Both the position numbers and the translations under genes were made by a program. Shown here piece after piece: positions 57,301 through 64,000 of a stretch of 64,000 nt of DNA. Location of the stretch: contig NC_062245.1 of the NCBI RefSeq assembly GCF_905475465.1, positions 5,828,001-5,892,000 on the forward strand, written 5' to 3'. The notes under the pieces are model-generated. The model saw only the letters and a program-made list of their open reading frames with translations, had not been told where the DNA came from and did no database searches. Positions within the stretch are counted from its first letter, which is position 1. Every line of letters begins with the position of its first letter. The DNA is from Pieris napi (lineage: Eukaryota > Arthropoda > Insecta > Lepidoptera > Pieridae).

Positions 57301-60300
57301 TATTTTTGTATGCTGTATCATAAAAAAATTTGGGGGTGGGACCACCCTTAACATTTAGGGGGATGAAAATTAAATGTTGTCCGATTCTCAGACTTACTGA
57401 ATATACATAAATTTCATAATAATCGGTCGAGCCGTTTCGGAGGAGTATGGGAACGAACATTGTGACACGAGAATTTTATATATTAGATAATACAAAGAAA
57501 CACCTTTTAGAATCTAAACAAAACAAGACTTATCCATCATGATTATCTAAAGGAAATATTTAAAATCCCGCTGTAAGGGAAATGACGAATTATGCTTCCA
57601 CATTCATCGCACACGTAAGACGTCTAATGACTCTGAGAATGTTATACAACTTTCGTAATATTCTTTTGTGTTTTATGACTACTGTACTTGTAACATTCGA
57701 GAGATAGAAGAATTTTTCAGACCGTAAGACATAGCATTATATTGTAATACATGATTAAAAAACTTATAGGGTTATTGAAAAACTTGTAGCATCCTAGATA
57801 CTTTTCCTCTTTTAGGTAATTCGACACATACTTGAACACGCCGAACCAAATATAAATTATTTACGTAATTATTTTAAATAACTGGTGGAGGAATTATCAC
57901 GGCTAAATCTAAAAAGTAATAGTAAGCTTATAGGATACATACATAGGGCAGGAGGCTCATCTGATGTTAAGTTATACCGCCCATGGACACTCAATGCCAG
58001 AGGGCTCGCGAGTGCGTTACCGGCCTTTAAAGAATTGGTACGCTCGTTTCTTGAAATTAATATTAGCAACTCAATTCGAGTACTTTACTGCCTGGCCATG
58101 TATGACTCACCGATCCGCAGTAATAATTGCTTTGAATTAATGTAACACTGAATGGTTTTCATGCTATTAAATAAACTACTCATTAAGGCTAAAATTCGCT
58201 GATGCGTCCTAAATACTTGCCGGTAACTGAAATATAAACCTTATTCAGTAAATGAGTTGACGTTGATCTAATTTTGGCGTAGTTATGTGAAACCGAATTA
58301 ATCGCTTTATTAGTAATGTAATACCGCAAGTGCGTAAACAATCATATTTAATTGTTTTTGGAGTATAAGGGCGTCAGCAGCTTGATAAAGAGGCAAGAGG
58401 TCAGTAGAAGTAGAAACAGAGGATGGGAACAGTATGTAAAAATGATAACTTCTATCTGCTCTTGACTGTACAATAAACATATAAATATAGAAACTCAAAA
58501 TATATTAAACAATAAAAAATTATTTTACTATAGATTATAAAAAAAGATCTTTCGATTTTTAAGGGACAGGCCGCTGCTGGTAACTGCTGCATCTCTCTGG
58601 CAAAGCTCTTGCATAATATGTATAAAACAAACACCGGTAGTGAAATCAGCAACAAAATCTAGTACGAATTCAACCAAATTCCTTTCCATCATATGTATTC
58701 ATATTTCAAATGTAAAAGCGGCTACCCTTAACTTAAATGGGCCTATAGTAGCTATGCATATGTTAATTTGTAACAATATAATTGAATGCCCAATCTTAGT
58801 CCAATAACTTGACCTTTGACCTGAGATAGACAAACCAAGTAAGATCATAGACTATTTTAAAACTTGGTAATATTAAAATAAGCTCAATCAGATACTTATG
58901 ATATTAGTGAAAGTTAATTCTCGGACTTTAAAAAAGTTGTTTTAAATATATTTTGAGGATCAAGTATTATTTTGAAATTGGATTACAAACGTCCATTACG
59001 AGAACGTCGAATATAATACAATTAGATTCTATTAGGAAAGAACCTTTTATAAAGCGTTTGTTAGTACTACGAAATATTGTTTTTTTATTTACATTATCCA
59101 GTGTTTCATGATTTTTTATTATTGACAAATCAGGAAACTTCTAGCCAACTTAAAACCTGTCGCCGTTATTCTGTCAAGGAGATGACTATTTAGCTGCCGC
59201 TTGAAAATATGAAGGGGACAAGGAGTTCCATTTCTTTGCTGTTTTTACAAGAAACGACGAACTAAAACCTGTAGTGCGGCATTGTTTGAAAAGGGATAAC
59301 ATGTCTAGATGTAACACATACAATACGTATTTCTGAATAAAAACATTGAGAAATAACCATGAAGAAACCCAACCTTGAAGAGCCGAATGATAAAATAATT
59401 AGCTCATAACGATAATATGCAACTTTTTCTGCTGTAGAATTTTTTATGATGCAATTAACATTGGCGCCGTTTTTGTAATATTCTAAAACTTTAAAGTATG
59501 TAATTACGTCCGCAGAATGTTCGGCTATCAAGACATTATTGTCTTATATATAAGAAGCGGTTTTTATAGTCAAATACTAAACGCAATTGATCCGTCATAG
59601 GTTTTTAATAGAAACTAAACGCTAAAGAACTAGGCACTCAATAATTTAAAAAAATACACGTCAAATTCCTTCAAGGTTTTTGATTCAAAAGGAAGTACAG
59701 GCAGTCCTCGTACTTACGGCATGTTAGGTTCTCGAAATACGCGACGTAAGTCGAGACATATTTTTTCGTATGTTAAAAAAAACTGAATTTATAACATCCT
59801 TTGTTAGAAATTCTGTTTTTTTTAAATTATACAATATACATTCTTTATTATCAAAAGTAAGTTCTTAAAAGAATTAAATGTATACGCACTTATGAAATTG
59901 TTACATAGTTATTTTTGGTATTTGTGTGTTATTTATTTTAATAATAATTATAAAACTTTAATATGTAATGAGAAATAATAAATTCAACTTTTGGCTTAAA
60001 GAAACTATCAATTCTAGATTGAAAACTGGTAGGCTGCACAAATTTTGTTATTAACGTTGAAACTTCTCTCAAAATTAGGATCATTTTCTTCAAAAATTTG
60101 CATGGCATTCTCCAAATTTGCACAAGACTAGTGAATTCTCCTATGCCGGAAATCGAAACAAATGGCGTATGCTTGAGGAATACTGTCAAAACATTGTTCG
60201 ACGTAACTTGAAACAACGTAAGTCGAGGACTGCCTGTATTACCTTTTTAGGATGGCAATCCCTTAACACAACTTTTCATAGCCCATAGACAATGAGCATG

Positions 60301-60797
60301 GTTTAAAGTAGGCGAAGAGATGACGATTTCAATTTACATGGAGTTTTCGTACATTTTCGTTATTACTGTTAATAACATTGTAAGAGCCAGACCGACGAAG
60401 AGGGTAGCCCTGCAGATAAGTAAACTATGAAAATATGTAAAACTTTTGAGCTACTGTATATCATCTAACACCAGTTTCATGGTGAACAACCCGGGTTCGA
60501 ACCTACGACCTCAGGGATGAAAGTCACACGCCTAAGCCACTACCAACACTGCTCAATTAAGTCTAAATTATTTAAAGTGAAACTATATAATTACCTTGTA
60601 CTGCAGAATCTAACTGCCGTCGCCGACTGTCGACGGACTCTCTGGCATCCGGGGAGTATTGCACCAGAGACGAAGCCAGTCTGCAGGTTCTACCACGAAG
60701 ACCAGAGCCCTGCTCGCTCCCCAATAGACCCACAAGTCTCCACGCAACAGCCTCACATTGTAGTTCTGGTCGTGGGATGATCTCTAAGGAAATCAGC
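42246..60797 (-). CDS. MIEAP (mitochondria-eating protein)-domain gene, eight 3' exons, 5' incomplete
   Basis: Minus-strand exons are 60797-60595, 56435-56308, 55657-55407, 49164-49003, 48413-48281, 47177-46989, 44090-43952 and 42379-42246 (stop TAG). Phases agree at every junction (1, 0, 2, 2, 0, 0, 1) and all introns are GT-AG. The 445 residues begin mid-codon, so an upstream exon is missing. Residues ~1-190 are helical and charged. Residues 210-245 are Ser/Asp/Thr-rich. From ~248 to the end the pattern matches the MIEAP/SPATA18 C-terminal domain: RSKL start, KYKIVFSVVVLSF helix, CRAAWALSLHSPPL and the closing SDLIKSFVWPALM...AIVLT. MIEAP takes part in mitochondrial quality control in vertebrates; function of this gene is inferred only from the domain. 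Confidence 0.82.
42546..42805 (-). mobile_element. tRNA-headed SINE (family B, copy 2)
   Basis: Same head (GGTCTAGTGGTTAATACTCC, GGTTCGATCCC) and body as 13849-14099, with the A-tail at the 42546 side. It lies in intron 7 of the MIEAP-like gene. Confidence 0.8.
43312..43790 (+). mobile_element. non-LTR retrotransposon 3' end
   Basis: A plus-strand frame (43330-43470) reads RDASMLWNTLPDSVR, TSFKTLLYNHFL and a stop, a LINE C-terminal pattern like that of CR1/L2-type elements. The 3' UTR has TTGCCTGGAAGAGATCGC, GCGATAAGGCCGCC and an AATAAATA-rich end. It lies antisense in intron 7 of the MIEAP-like gene. Confidence 0.7.
43952..44090 (-). CDS. MIEAP-like gene exon
   Basis: Acceptor ACTTCACAG and donor CCAG|GTAAGG. 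It has 46 codons plus one base: LHALVAASCRAAWALSLH, SPPLRIDTDF. Confidence 0.85.
44716..46545. repeat. large foldback element with ~660-bp arms
   Basis: Arms 45050-45710 and 45825-46493 are inverted repeats, over 90% identical by eye, around a ~115-bp loop. Matching landmarks include GGTCGATCTGAGGTCGGG, ATAACCGTTTTTTACCC-type and ACTTCTCTATGAA blocks. Shorter inverted motifs (GAAGTGGAACTTCTTTAGG at ~44730 and its inverse at ~46525) may be the true ends. It lies in intron 6 of the MIEAP-like gene. No coding potential. Confidence 0.85.
46989..47177 (-). CDS. MIEAP-like gene exon
   Basis: Acceptor TTGTTTTTAG and donor CAG|GTATAT. It has 63 codons: LSFRAAISLRDRRLSEVK, SSFVSSAMRLMRST, ERTVINQ. 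Confidence 0.82.
47319..47640 (-). mobile_element. jockey-like LINE 3' fragment
   Basis: Same block order as 7706-8060 with an internal deletion near 47460-47490. It lies in sense orientation in intron 5 of the MIEAP-like gene. Confidence 0.7.
48281..48413 (-). CDS. MIEAP-like gene exon (start of MIEAP domain)
   Basis: Acceptor TTTTCTAG and donor GTT|GTAAGT. It encodes SKLISQYAAVWSLAMEE and LKYKIVFSVVV, the first helices of the MIEAP-like domain. Confidence 0.82.
49003..49164 (-). CDS. MIEAP-like gene exon
   Basis: Acceptor TTTTCAG and donor GAAAG|GTTAGT. It encodes VLMNYSRGCAAVLSQM followed by a disordered TETQAPVETPRSPTDS and SDSDD-rich linker. Confidence 0.8.
49316..49603 (-). mobile_element. 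SINE family A, near full length
   Basis: The minus strand runs from AGTAGTGTTGGCCTAGTTG to AGGTTGTAGTGCCACTAAT. It lies in intron 3 of the MIEAP-like gene. Confidence 0.75.
49604..50881. other. intron 3 sequence, nothing recognised
   Basis: AT-rich with no exon-like frame or repeat assigned. Confidence 0.35.
50882..51020 (+). mobile_element. SINE family A, 3' half
   Basis: Starts at the AAACATCGTAAGAAACCCGG block and ends GATGTAGTGCCACCGACT; the tRNA head is missing. Confidence 0.6.
51572..51766. mobile_element. palindromic MITE (TTTTACCGGATT arms)
   Basis: Arms ~51572-51623 and ~51710-51766 match in inverted order (GGAAAAACACT, TTTACCGGATT, AAGTTATGTATTTTTTTTAT). The loop contains CGCGTTTATTTCACGC. 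It lies in intron 3 of the MIEAP-like gene. Confidence 0.75.
52486..52943 (-). mobile_element. internally deleted mariner element
   Basis: 458 bp flanked by TA (52484-52485 and 52944-52945). The ends CCTAGGTAACACTGAAAATG and, inverted, CGTGGGTAACACTGAAAATG are matched terminal repeats. The only content is the 3' part of a mariner transposase gene. It lies in intron 3 of the MIEAP-like gene. Confidence 0.85.
52551..52926 (-). pseudogene. mariner transposase C-terminal fragment
   Basis: The minus strand reads LLDHDNASVHSAKRTVEYL then SHPPYSPDLAPCDFHLFP. The two Asp (HDN and PCD) are 34 residues apart, the D34D signature of mariner. A frameshift near 52650-52690 separates this from the C-terminal WVHCFSPWFHQIRRCVE and ...NGDYFEKQ end. 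The first catalytic Asp and the DNA-binding domain are deleted. Confidence 0.85.
52946..54446. other. intron 3 sequence, nothing recognised
   Basis: AT-rich, no exon or repeat assigned. Confidence 0.35.
54447..54615 (-). mobile_element. LINE 3' UTR fragment
   Basis: About 165 bp nearly identical to 1818-1980 (TTATGGAACATAAGATACA, GTAGGCCGAGAGAAAAA). Confidence 0.7.
54884..55072 (-). mobile_element. jockey-like LINE 3' fragment
   Basis: Diverged copy of the 7706-7935 block (GGGCACACGGGCAGGAGGC, TTCGGAAATACCTAG). It directly abuts the MITE at 55084. Confidence 0.6.
55084..55311. mobile_element. palindromic MITE, CWG target duplication (copy 2)
   Basis: Intact foldback: CCCTGCGATTCTGTAACTC to GAATCGCAAGG, arms ~100 bp and nearly perfect. 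It is flanked by CTG at 55081-55083 and CTG at 55312-55314. It lies about 95 bp from an exon of the MIEAP-like gene, in intron 3. Confidence 0.85.
55407..55657 (-). CDS. MIEAP-like gene exon
   Basis: Acceptor CTCTTTTCAG and donor ACCAG|GTTAGT. It has 83 codons plus two bases: ALSHADVERRLIDNKSLL, SSLSARVESDKAVLACVG. Likely coiled-coil or helical. Confidence 0.82.
55745..56100 (-). repeat. dispersed repeat, inverted copy of the 10579 type
   Basis: Contains GAAACGGCTAGACCGATT, AGTCTGAGAATCGG, CCCCTAATTTTCACCCCTA and GATCAACCCCTA, the reverse complement of the 10620-10830 block. It fills most of intron 2 of the MIEAP-like gene. Confidence 0.65.
56308..56435 (-). CDS. MIEAP-like gene exon
   Basis: Acceptor TTTGTTTCAG and donor CTG|GTAAGC. 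It completes a Gly codon, then 42 codons including THGLTADSSGTLISLH and an amphipathic HVEVYKQALHKLEEL helix. Confidence 0.8.
56871..57146 (+). mobile_element. SINE family A, reference-quality copy
   Basis: Complete head (AGCAGTGTTGGCTTAGTGG, then GGTTCGATCCCC), body, and 3' end GGTTTTTGCGCCACTGATT. It lies in intron 1 of the MIEAP-like gene. Confidence 0.85.
57152..57487 (+). repeat. dispersed repeat, copy of the 10579 type
   Basis: Starts ACTAGCTGAGCCAGCAAACG, contains GGGGTTGAATTTATTTTTG, and ends CACGAGAATTTTATATATTA. It begins 5 bases after the SINE. Confidence 0.7.
57946..58050 (-). mobile_element. LINE 3' fragment
   Basis: Short copy of the 7730-7850 block (GGGCAGGAGGCTCATCTGAT, ATACCGCCCATGGACACTC). 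Confidence 0.65.
58051..59697. other. intron 1 sequence, little recognised
   Basis: No exon found. The minus strand near 59290-59110 reads VPFIFKRQLNSHLLDRIT-like residues and may be an old LINE fragment. Confidence 0.3.
59698..60236 (-). mobile_element. pogo/Tigger-like element, degenerate
   Basis: Ends CAGGCAGTCCTCGTACTTAC and, inverted, CAGGCAGTCCTCGACTTAC, with TA on both sides (59696-59697 and 60237-60238). A minus-strand frame (60216-59938) retains QSRIDSFFKPK, resembling the C-terminal tail of pogo-type transposases. It lies in intron 1. Confidence 0.7.
60487..60556 (-). mobile_element. SINE family A, head only
   Basis: The minus strand has the tRNA-like head (AGCAGTGTTGGTAGTGG, then GGTTCGAACCC). 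It ends about 40 bp from an exon donor of the MIEAP-like gene. Confidence 0.65.
60595..60797 (-). CDS. MIEAP-like gene exon (first identified)
   Basis: Acceptor CTGTTGCAG at 60798 and donor CAAG|GTAATT at 60594. It has 67 full codons, including EIIPRPELQCEAVAWRLVG and SRRRQLDSAVQ. It begins with one base completing a codon from an unseen upstream exon. Confidence 0.75.
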
Positions 60798-61160
60798 CTG
60801 CAACAGATTAAATAAAAGTAGGTGAAATAAAAGTTTTATTTTATAAATTAGATACTTTTTATGTATTTAAGTTCTCTCGTAAATTATTTAATGTTTACAG
60901 AATCACAGTACAATTGTAAGAAAAAAGAAAACCCAAATTATGTTATTCAAGCTTATTATCCAATTTAAAATTAAATTAAGAAGCAAAATGCCAGTTCTTT
61001 TATTTATTAAGGCATTATTTACCTACCAGTTTTCCGGTACACACTACTGTACTAGTATTGAAAATAGTAATGTTTTGCATAAGCTGTTTTGCATTAAGTG
61101 ATCACTCAATCGGTCGTCTTAAAAACCGGATAACTTATTTACTTAAACAAGCATGAATAG
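60798..61160. other. 5' flank of the first identified MIEAP-like exon
   Basis: Starts with a good acceptor tract on the minus strand, otherwise no feature seen. Confidence 0.4.
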
Positions 61161-63050
61161 CCTTTAATATTATCTATTAAAGGCATATGTACTGAATAAA
61201 CTTTAACTATCTATTGCAGTCATATGCACTGAATAAGCTTTAATATTATCTATTAAGGGCATATGCACTAAACAAGCTTACATCTATTAAGGGTATATGC
61301 ACTGAATAAGCTATTATCTATTAAGGGCATACGCAATGAACAAGCTTACATCTATTAAGGGAAAATGCACTGAATAAGCTGTAATATTATCTATTAAGGG
61401 CATTTGCACTGAACAAGCTATTATCTATTAAGGGCATATGCACTGAACAAGCTTTCATCTATTAAGGGCATATGCACTGAATAAGTTATTATCTATTAAG
61501 GGCAAATGCACTGAACAAGCTTACATCTATTAAGGGCAAATGCACTGAATAAGCTGTAATGTAATCTATTAAGGGCATATGCACTGAACGAGCTTTCATC
61601 TATTAAGGGCATATGCACTGAATAAGCTATTATCTATTAAGGGTATATGCACTAAACAAGCTTACATCTTTTAAAGGGCATATGCACTGAATAACATTAT
61701 CTATTAAGGGCATATGAACTGAATAAGCTATTATCTATTAAGGGCATATGCACTGAACAAGCTTACATCTATTAAGGGCATATGCACTAAACAAGCTTTC
61801 ATCTACTATGGGCATATGCACTGAACAAGCTAACGTCTTTTAAGGGCATATGCACTGAATAAGCTGTAATGTAATCTATTAAGGGCATATGCACTGAACG
61901 AGCTTTCATCTATTAAGGGCATATGCACTGAATAAGCTATTATCTATTAAGGGTATATGCACTAAACAAGCTTACATCTTTTAAAGGGCATATGCACTGA
62001 ATAACATTATCTATTAAGGGCATATGAACTGAATAAGCTATTATCTATTAAGGGCATATGCACTGAACAAGCTTACATCTATTAAGGGCATATGCACTAA
62101 ACAAGCTTTCATCTACTATGGGCATATGCACTGAACAAGCTAACGTCTTTTAAGGGCATATGCACTGAATAAGCTATTATCTATTAAGGGCATATGCACT
62201 AAACAAGCTTACATCTATTAAGGGCAAATGCACTGAATAAGCTGTAATATTATCTATTAAGGGCATATGCACTGAACAAGCTTACATCTATTAAGGGCAA
62301 ATGCACTGAATAAGCTGTAATATTATCTATTAAGGGCATATGCACTGAACAAGCTTACATCTATTAAGGGCAAATGCACTGAATAAGTTGTAATATTATC
62401 TATTAAGGGCATATGCACTGAACAAGCTTACATCTATTAAGGGCAAATGCACTGAATAAGCTGTAATATTATCTATTAAGGGCATATGCACTGAACAAGC
62501 TTACATCTATTAAGGGCAAATGCACTGAATAAGTTGTAATATTATCTATTAAGGGCATATGCACTGAACAAGCTTACATCTATTAAGGGCAAATGCACTG
62601 AATAAGCTGTAATATTATCTATTAAGGGCATATGCACTGAATAAGCTTTAATATTATCTATTAAGGGCATATGCACTGAACAAGCTTGCACCTATTAAGG
62701 GCATATGCACTGAACAAGCTAACATCTATTAAGTGCATATGCACTGAACAAGCTTACATCTATTAAGTGCATATGCACTGAATAACATTATCTTTTAAGG
62801 GCATTTGCACTGAACAAGCTTACATCTATTAAGGGCAAATGCACTGAATAAGCTATTATCTATTAAGGGCATATGCACTGAACAAGCTAACATATATTAA
62901 GGGCATTTGCACTGAATAAGCTATTATCTATTAAGGGCATATGCACTAAACAAGGTTACATCTATTAAGGGCATATGCACTGAACAAGCTTTCATCTATT
63001 AAGGGCATATGCACTGAATAAGCTGTAATATTATCTATTAAGGGCATATT
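61161..63050. repeat. minisatellite array, ~34- and 39-bp units with higher-order repeats
   Basis: About fifty units built on TCTATTAAGGGCATATGCAC and TGAACAAGCT/TGAATAAGCT. Two unit forms alternate: ~34 bp (ends CTTACA) and ~39 bp (with TGTAATATTA). A 310-bp block at 61551-61860 is repeated identically at 61861-62170. A 73-bp dimer repeats about six times at ~62240-62640. Stops occur in each unit, so it is not coding. It lies upstream of the MIEAP-like exons. Confidence 0.95.
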
Positions 63051-63701
63051 ATCCATGCTACAATAGCTCTATTCATCTACTTATATTTGATATTGCTTAA
63101 CGCCCATTATAATCATTATATAGTGACCTGTCAAGTATTTTAAAACCCTTGAAATTATATGTATTGCCTTGATATGCTTACATAATAAACACATTTTAGT
63201 TCACATGATAATAAAGTGTCCCAGGGTAACAATAGACTATAAAAAAGTTTCATCACTCGCATTCAGCGAATGCGATTCTATTTCATTATCAGTAGTCTTA
63301 TTCGCGTAAGTATTATATGCTATCATAGCGTTTGACTGGCGGTACTCTCGAATTTGGACTCAATTTTTTATGTTTTTTATGATACCTGGCGAATTATCTT
63401 TTGTCTATGATGGAAAATTGCGACCGCAATTATCACTGTACTACTGACATATTAAATTATCTAGGCAAACTGTGAATACCTAGAAGCGGAAGTTCTGGAA
63501 CCGACAAGTTTAATAAGCAATTAATACTCTTCATGTTTTAATCTAGAAGTTTTTCACTCCTTCATCTTATGCTCTAATAGGTTGGGTGCATTCTGGGAAT
63601 GCGTTATTGTGAGATTTTTTGTTTATATTATCGTATTAAATTATACGGAGCCTAATTTTTTTAGAGTAGCGTGAACCTAACTACATCGATCTTTTTAACA
63701 T
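63051..63701. other. no gene recognised
   Basis: AT-rich. A minus-strand ATG frame at 63535 runs 18 codons to a donor-like AG|GTATTC, but its phase does not fit the next known exon. Confidence 0.35.
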
Positions 63702-63990
63702 ATGTATAACAAAGCAGATCTAGCGACGCAAGTGGAAACGGATAGGTCATATACTCCGAAGCAGCATCTTATTCCCAAGCAGGCGCTTGATTGGATCCCG
63801 CAAGCGAAAAAGAAAGAGAAAGAAAGCGGAAGCATGCTCGTCCCAGACAAACCTGGTGCCATACAGTTGCAGATGAGGCAAAGAGAGCCGGAAAGACTTG
63901 GGGTGAGGTAAAATACAAATACTGGTGAAACCCACTGTGGTCGCCCTTTGCCCCATCTAGGGGTTCTAGGACATTTAGTCAAGTAAGTCA
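63702..63990 (+). mobile_element. LINE C-terminal fragment
   Basis: The plus strand reads ADLATQVETDRSYTPKQ, KQALDWIPQAKKKEK and, after a frameshift, AGKTWGEVKYKYW and VALCP. This is the tail pattern of non-LTR retrotransposon ORF2 proteins, where a WxPxGKRxRGRP-like region and W-rich end follow the RT. It is degenerate and reaches almost to the window edge. Confidence 0.6.
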
Positions 63991-64000
63991 TAAACGAGGC

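Noticed and set aside
61161..63050. CRISPR-like regular repeats
   Set aside because: There are no distinct spacers; units are contiguous and of variable length, with higher-order duplications. This is a eukaryotic minisatellite.
63478..63535. Possible first exon of the MIEAP-like gene (ATG frame to AG|GTATTC)
   Set aside because: It ends in phase 1, whereas the next exon at 60797 needs two preceding bases. No other support.

Overview
The window is AT-rich, intron-rich animal DNA crowded with short mobile elements. Several repeat types are ones I associate with moths and butterflies: jockey-like LINE 3' ends, two tRNA-headed SINE families, a piggyBac-like element, pogo/mariner MITEs and a microsatellite-tailed hairpin repeat. 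I therefore read it as a nuclear contig of a lepidopteran insect. The order is inferred from repeat character and was not checked by search. There are no operons, CRISPR arrays or bacterial signals.

Only three host genes can be supported, all on the minus strand. (1) 11636-25180 is a five-exon gene for a 496-residue SLP-76/BLNK-type adaptor: N-terminal SAM domain, tyrosine-rich middle, C-terminal SH2 domain. All four splice junctions are in phase. (2) 40986-41753 is a single-exon gene for a 255-residue Pro/Met-rich protein with two DM9 repeats, with a recognisable TATA box and initiator. (3) 42246-60797 holds the last eight exons (445 codons) of a gene whose C-terminal ~200 residues resemble the mitochondria-eating protein (MIEAP/SPATA18) domain. 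Its first exon was not found. Most of its mobile elements sit in introns.

Layout: 1-11.6 kb is repeat-littered intergenic DNA. 11.6-25.2 kb is the adaptor gene, whose largest intron carries a 358-bp tandem array. 25.2-32.7 kb is intergenic, with a truncated 5S rRNA copy and a decayed TTAA-flanked piggyBac-like element. 32.7-40.4 kb is a large inverted-repeat structure whose arms carry adenovirus-type cysteine protease fragments, as in Maverick/Polinton elements. It has been invaded by a copia fragment, a pogo MITE, a SINE and another repeat, and holds an eight-copy ~100-bp tandem array at its inner arm boundary. 40.9-60.8 kb holds the DM9 and MIEAP-like genes. 61.2-63.05 kb is a ~1.9-kb minisatellite with higher-order structure, and a LINE 3' fragment closes the window.

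The three genes have no evident joint function. The most unusual items are the Maverick-like inverted repeat, a palindromic MITE family whose three copies are all flanked by a 3-bp CWG duplication, a hairpin repeat whose loop is inverted between two copies, and a ~1.44-kb foldback inside a transcribed intron.
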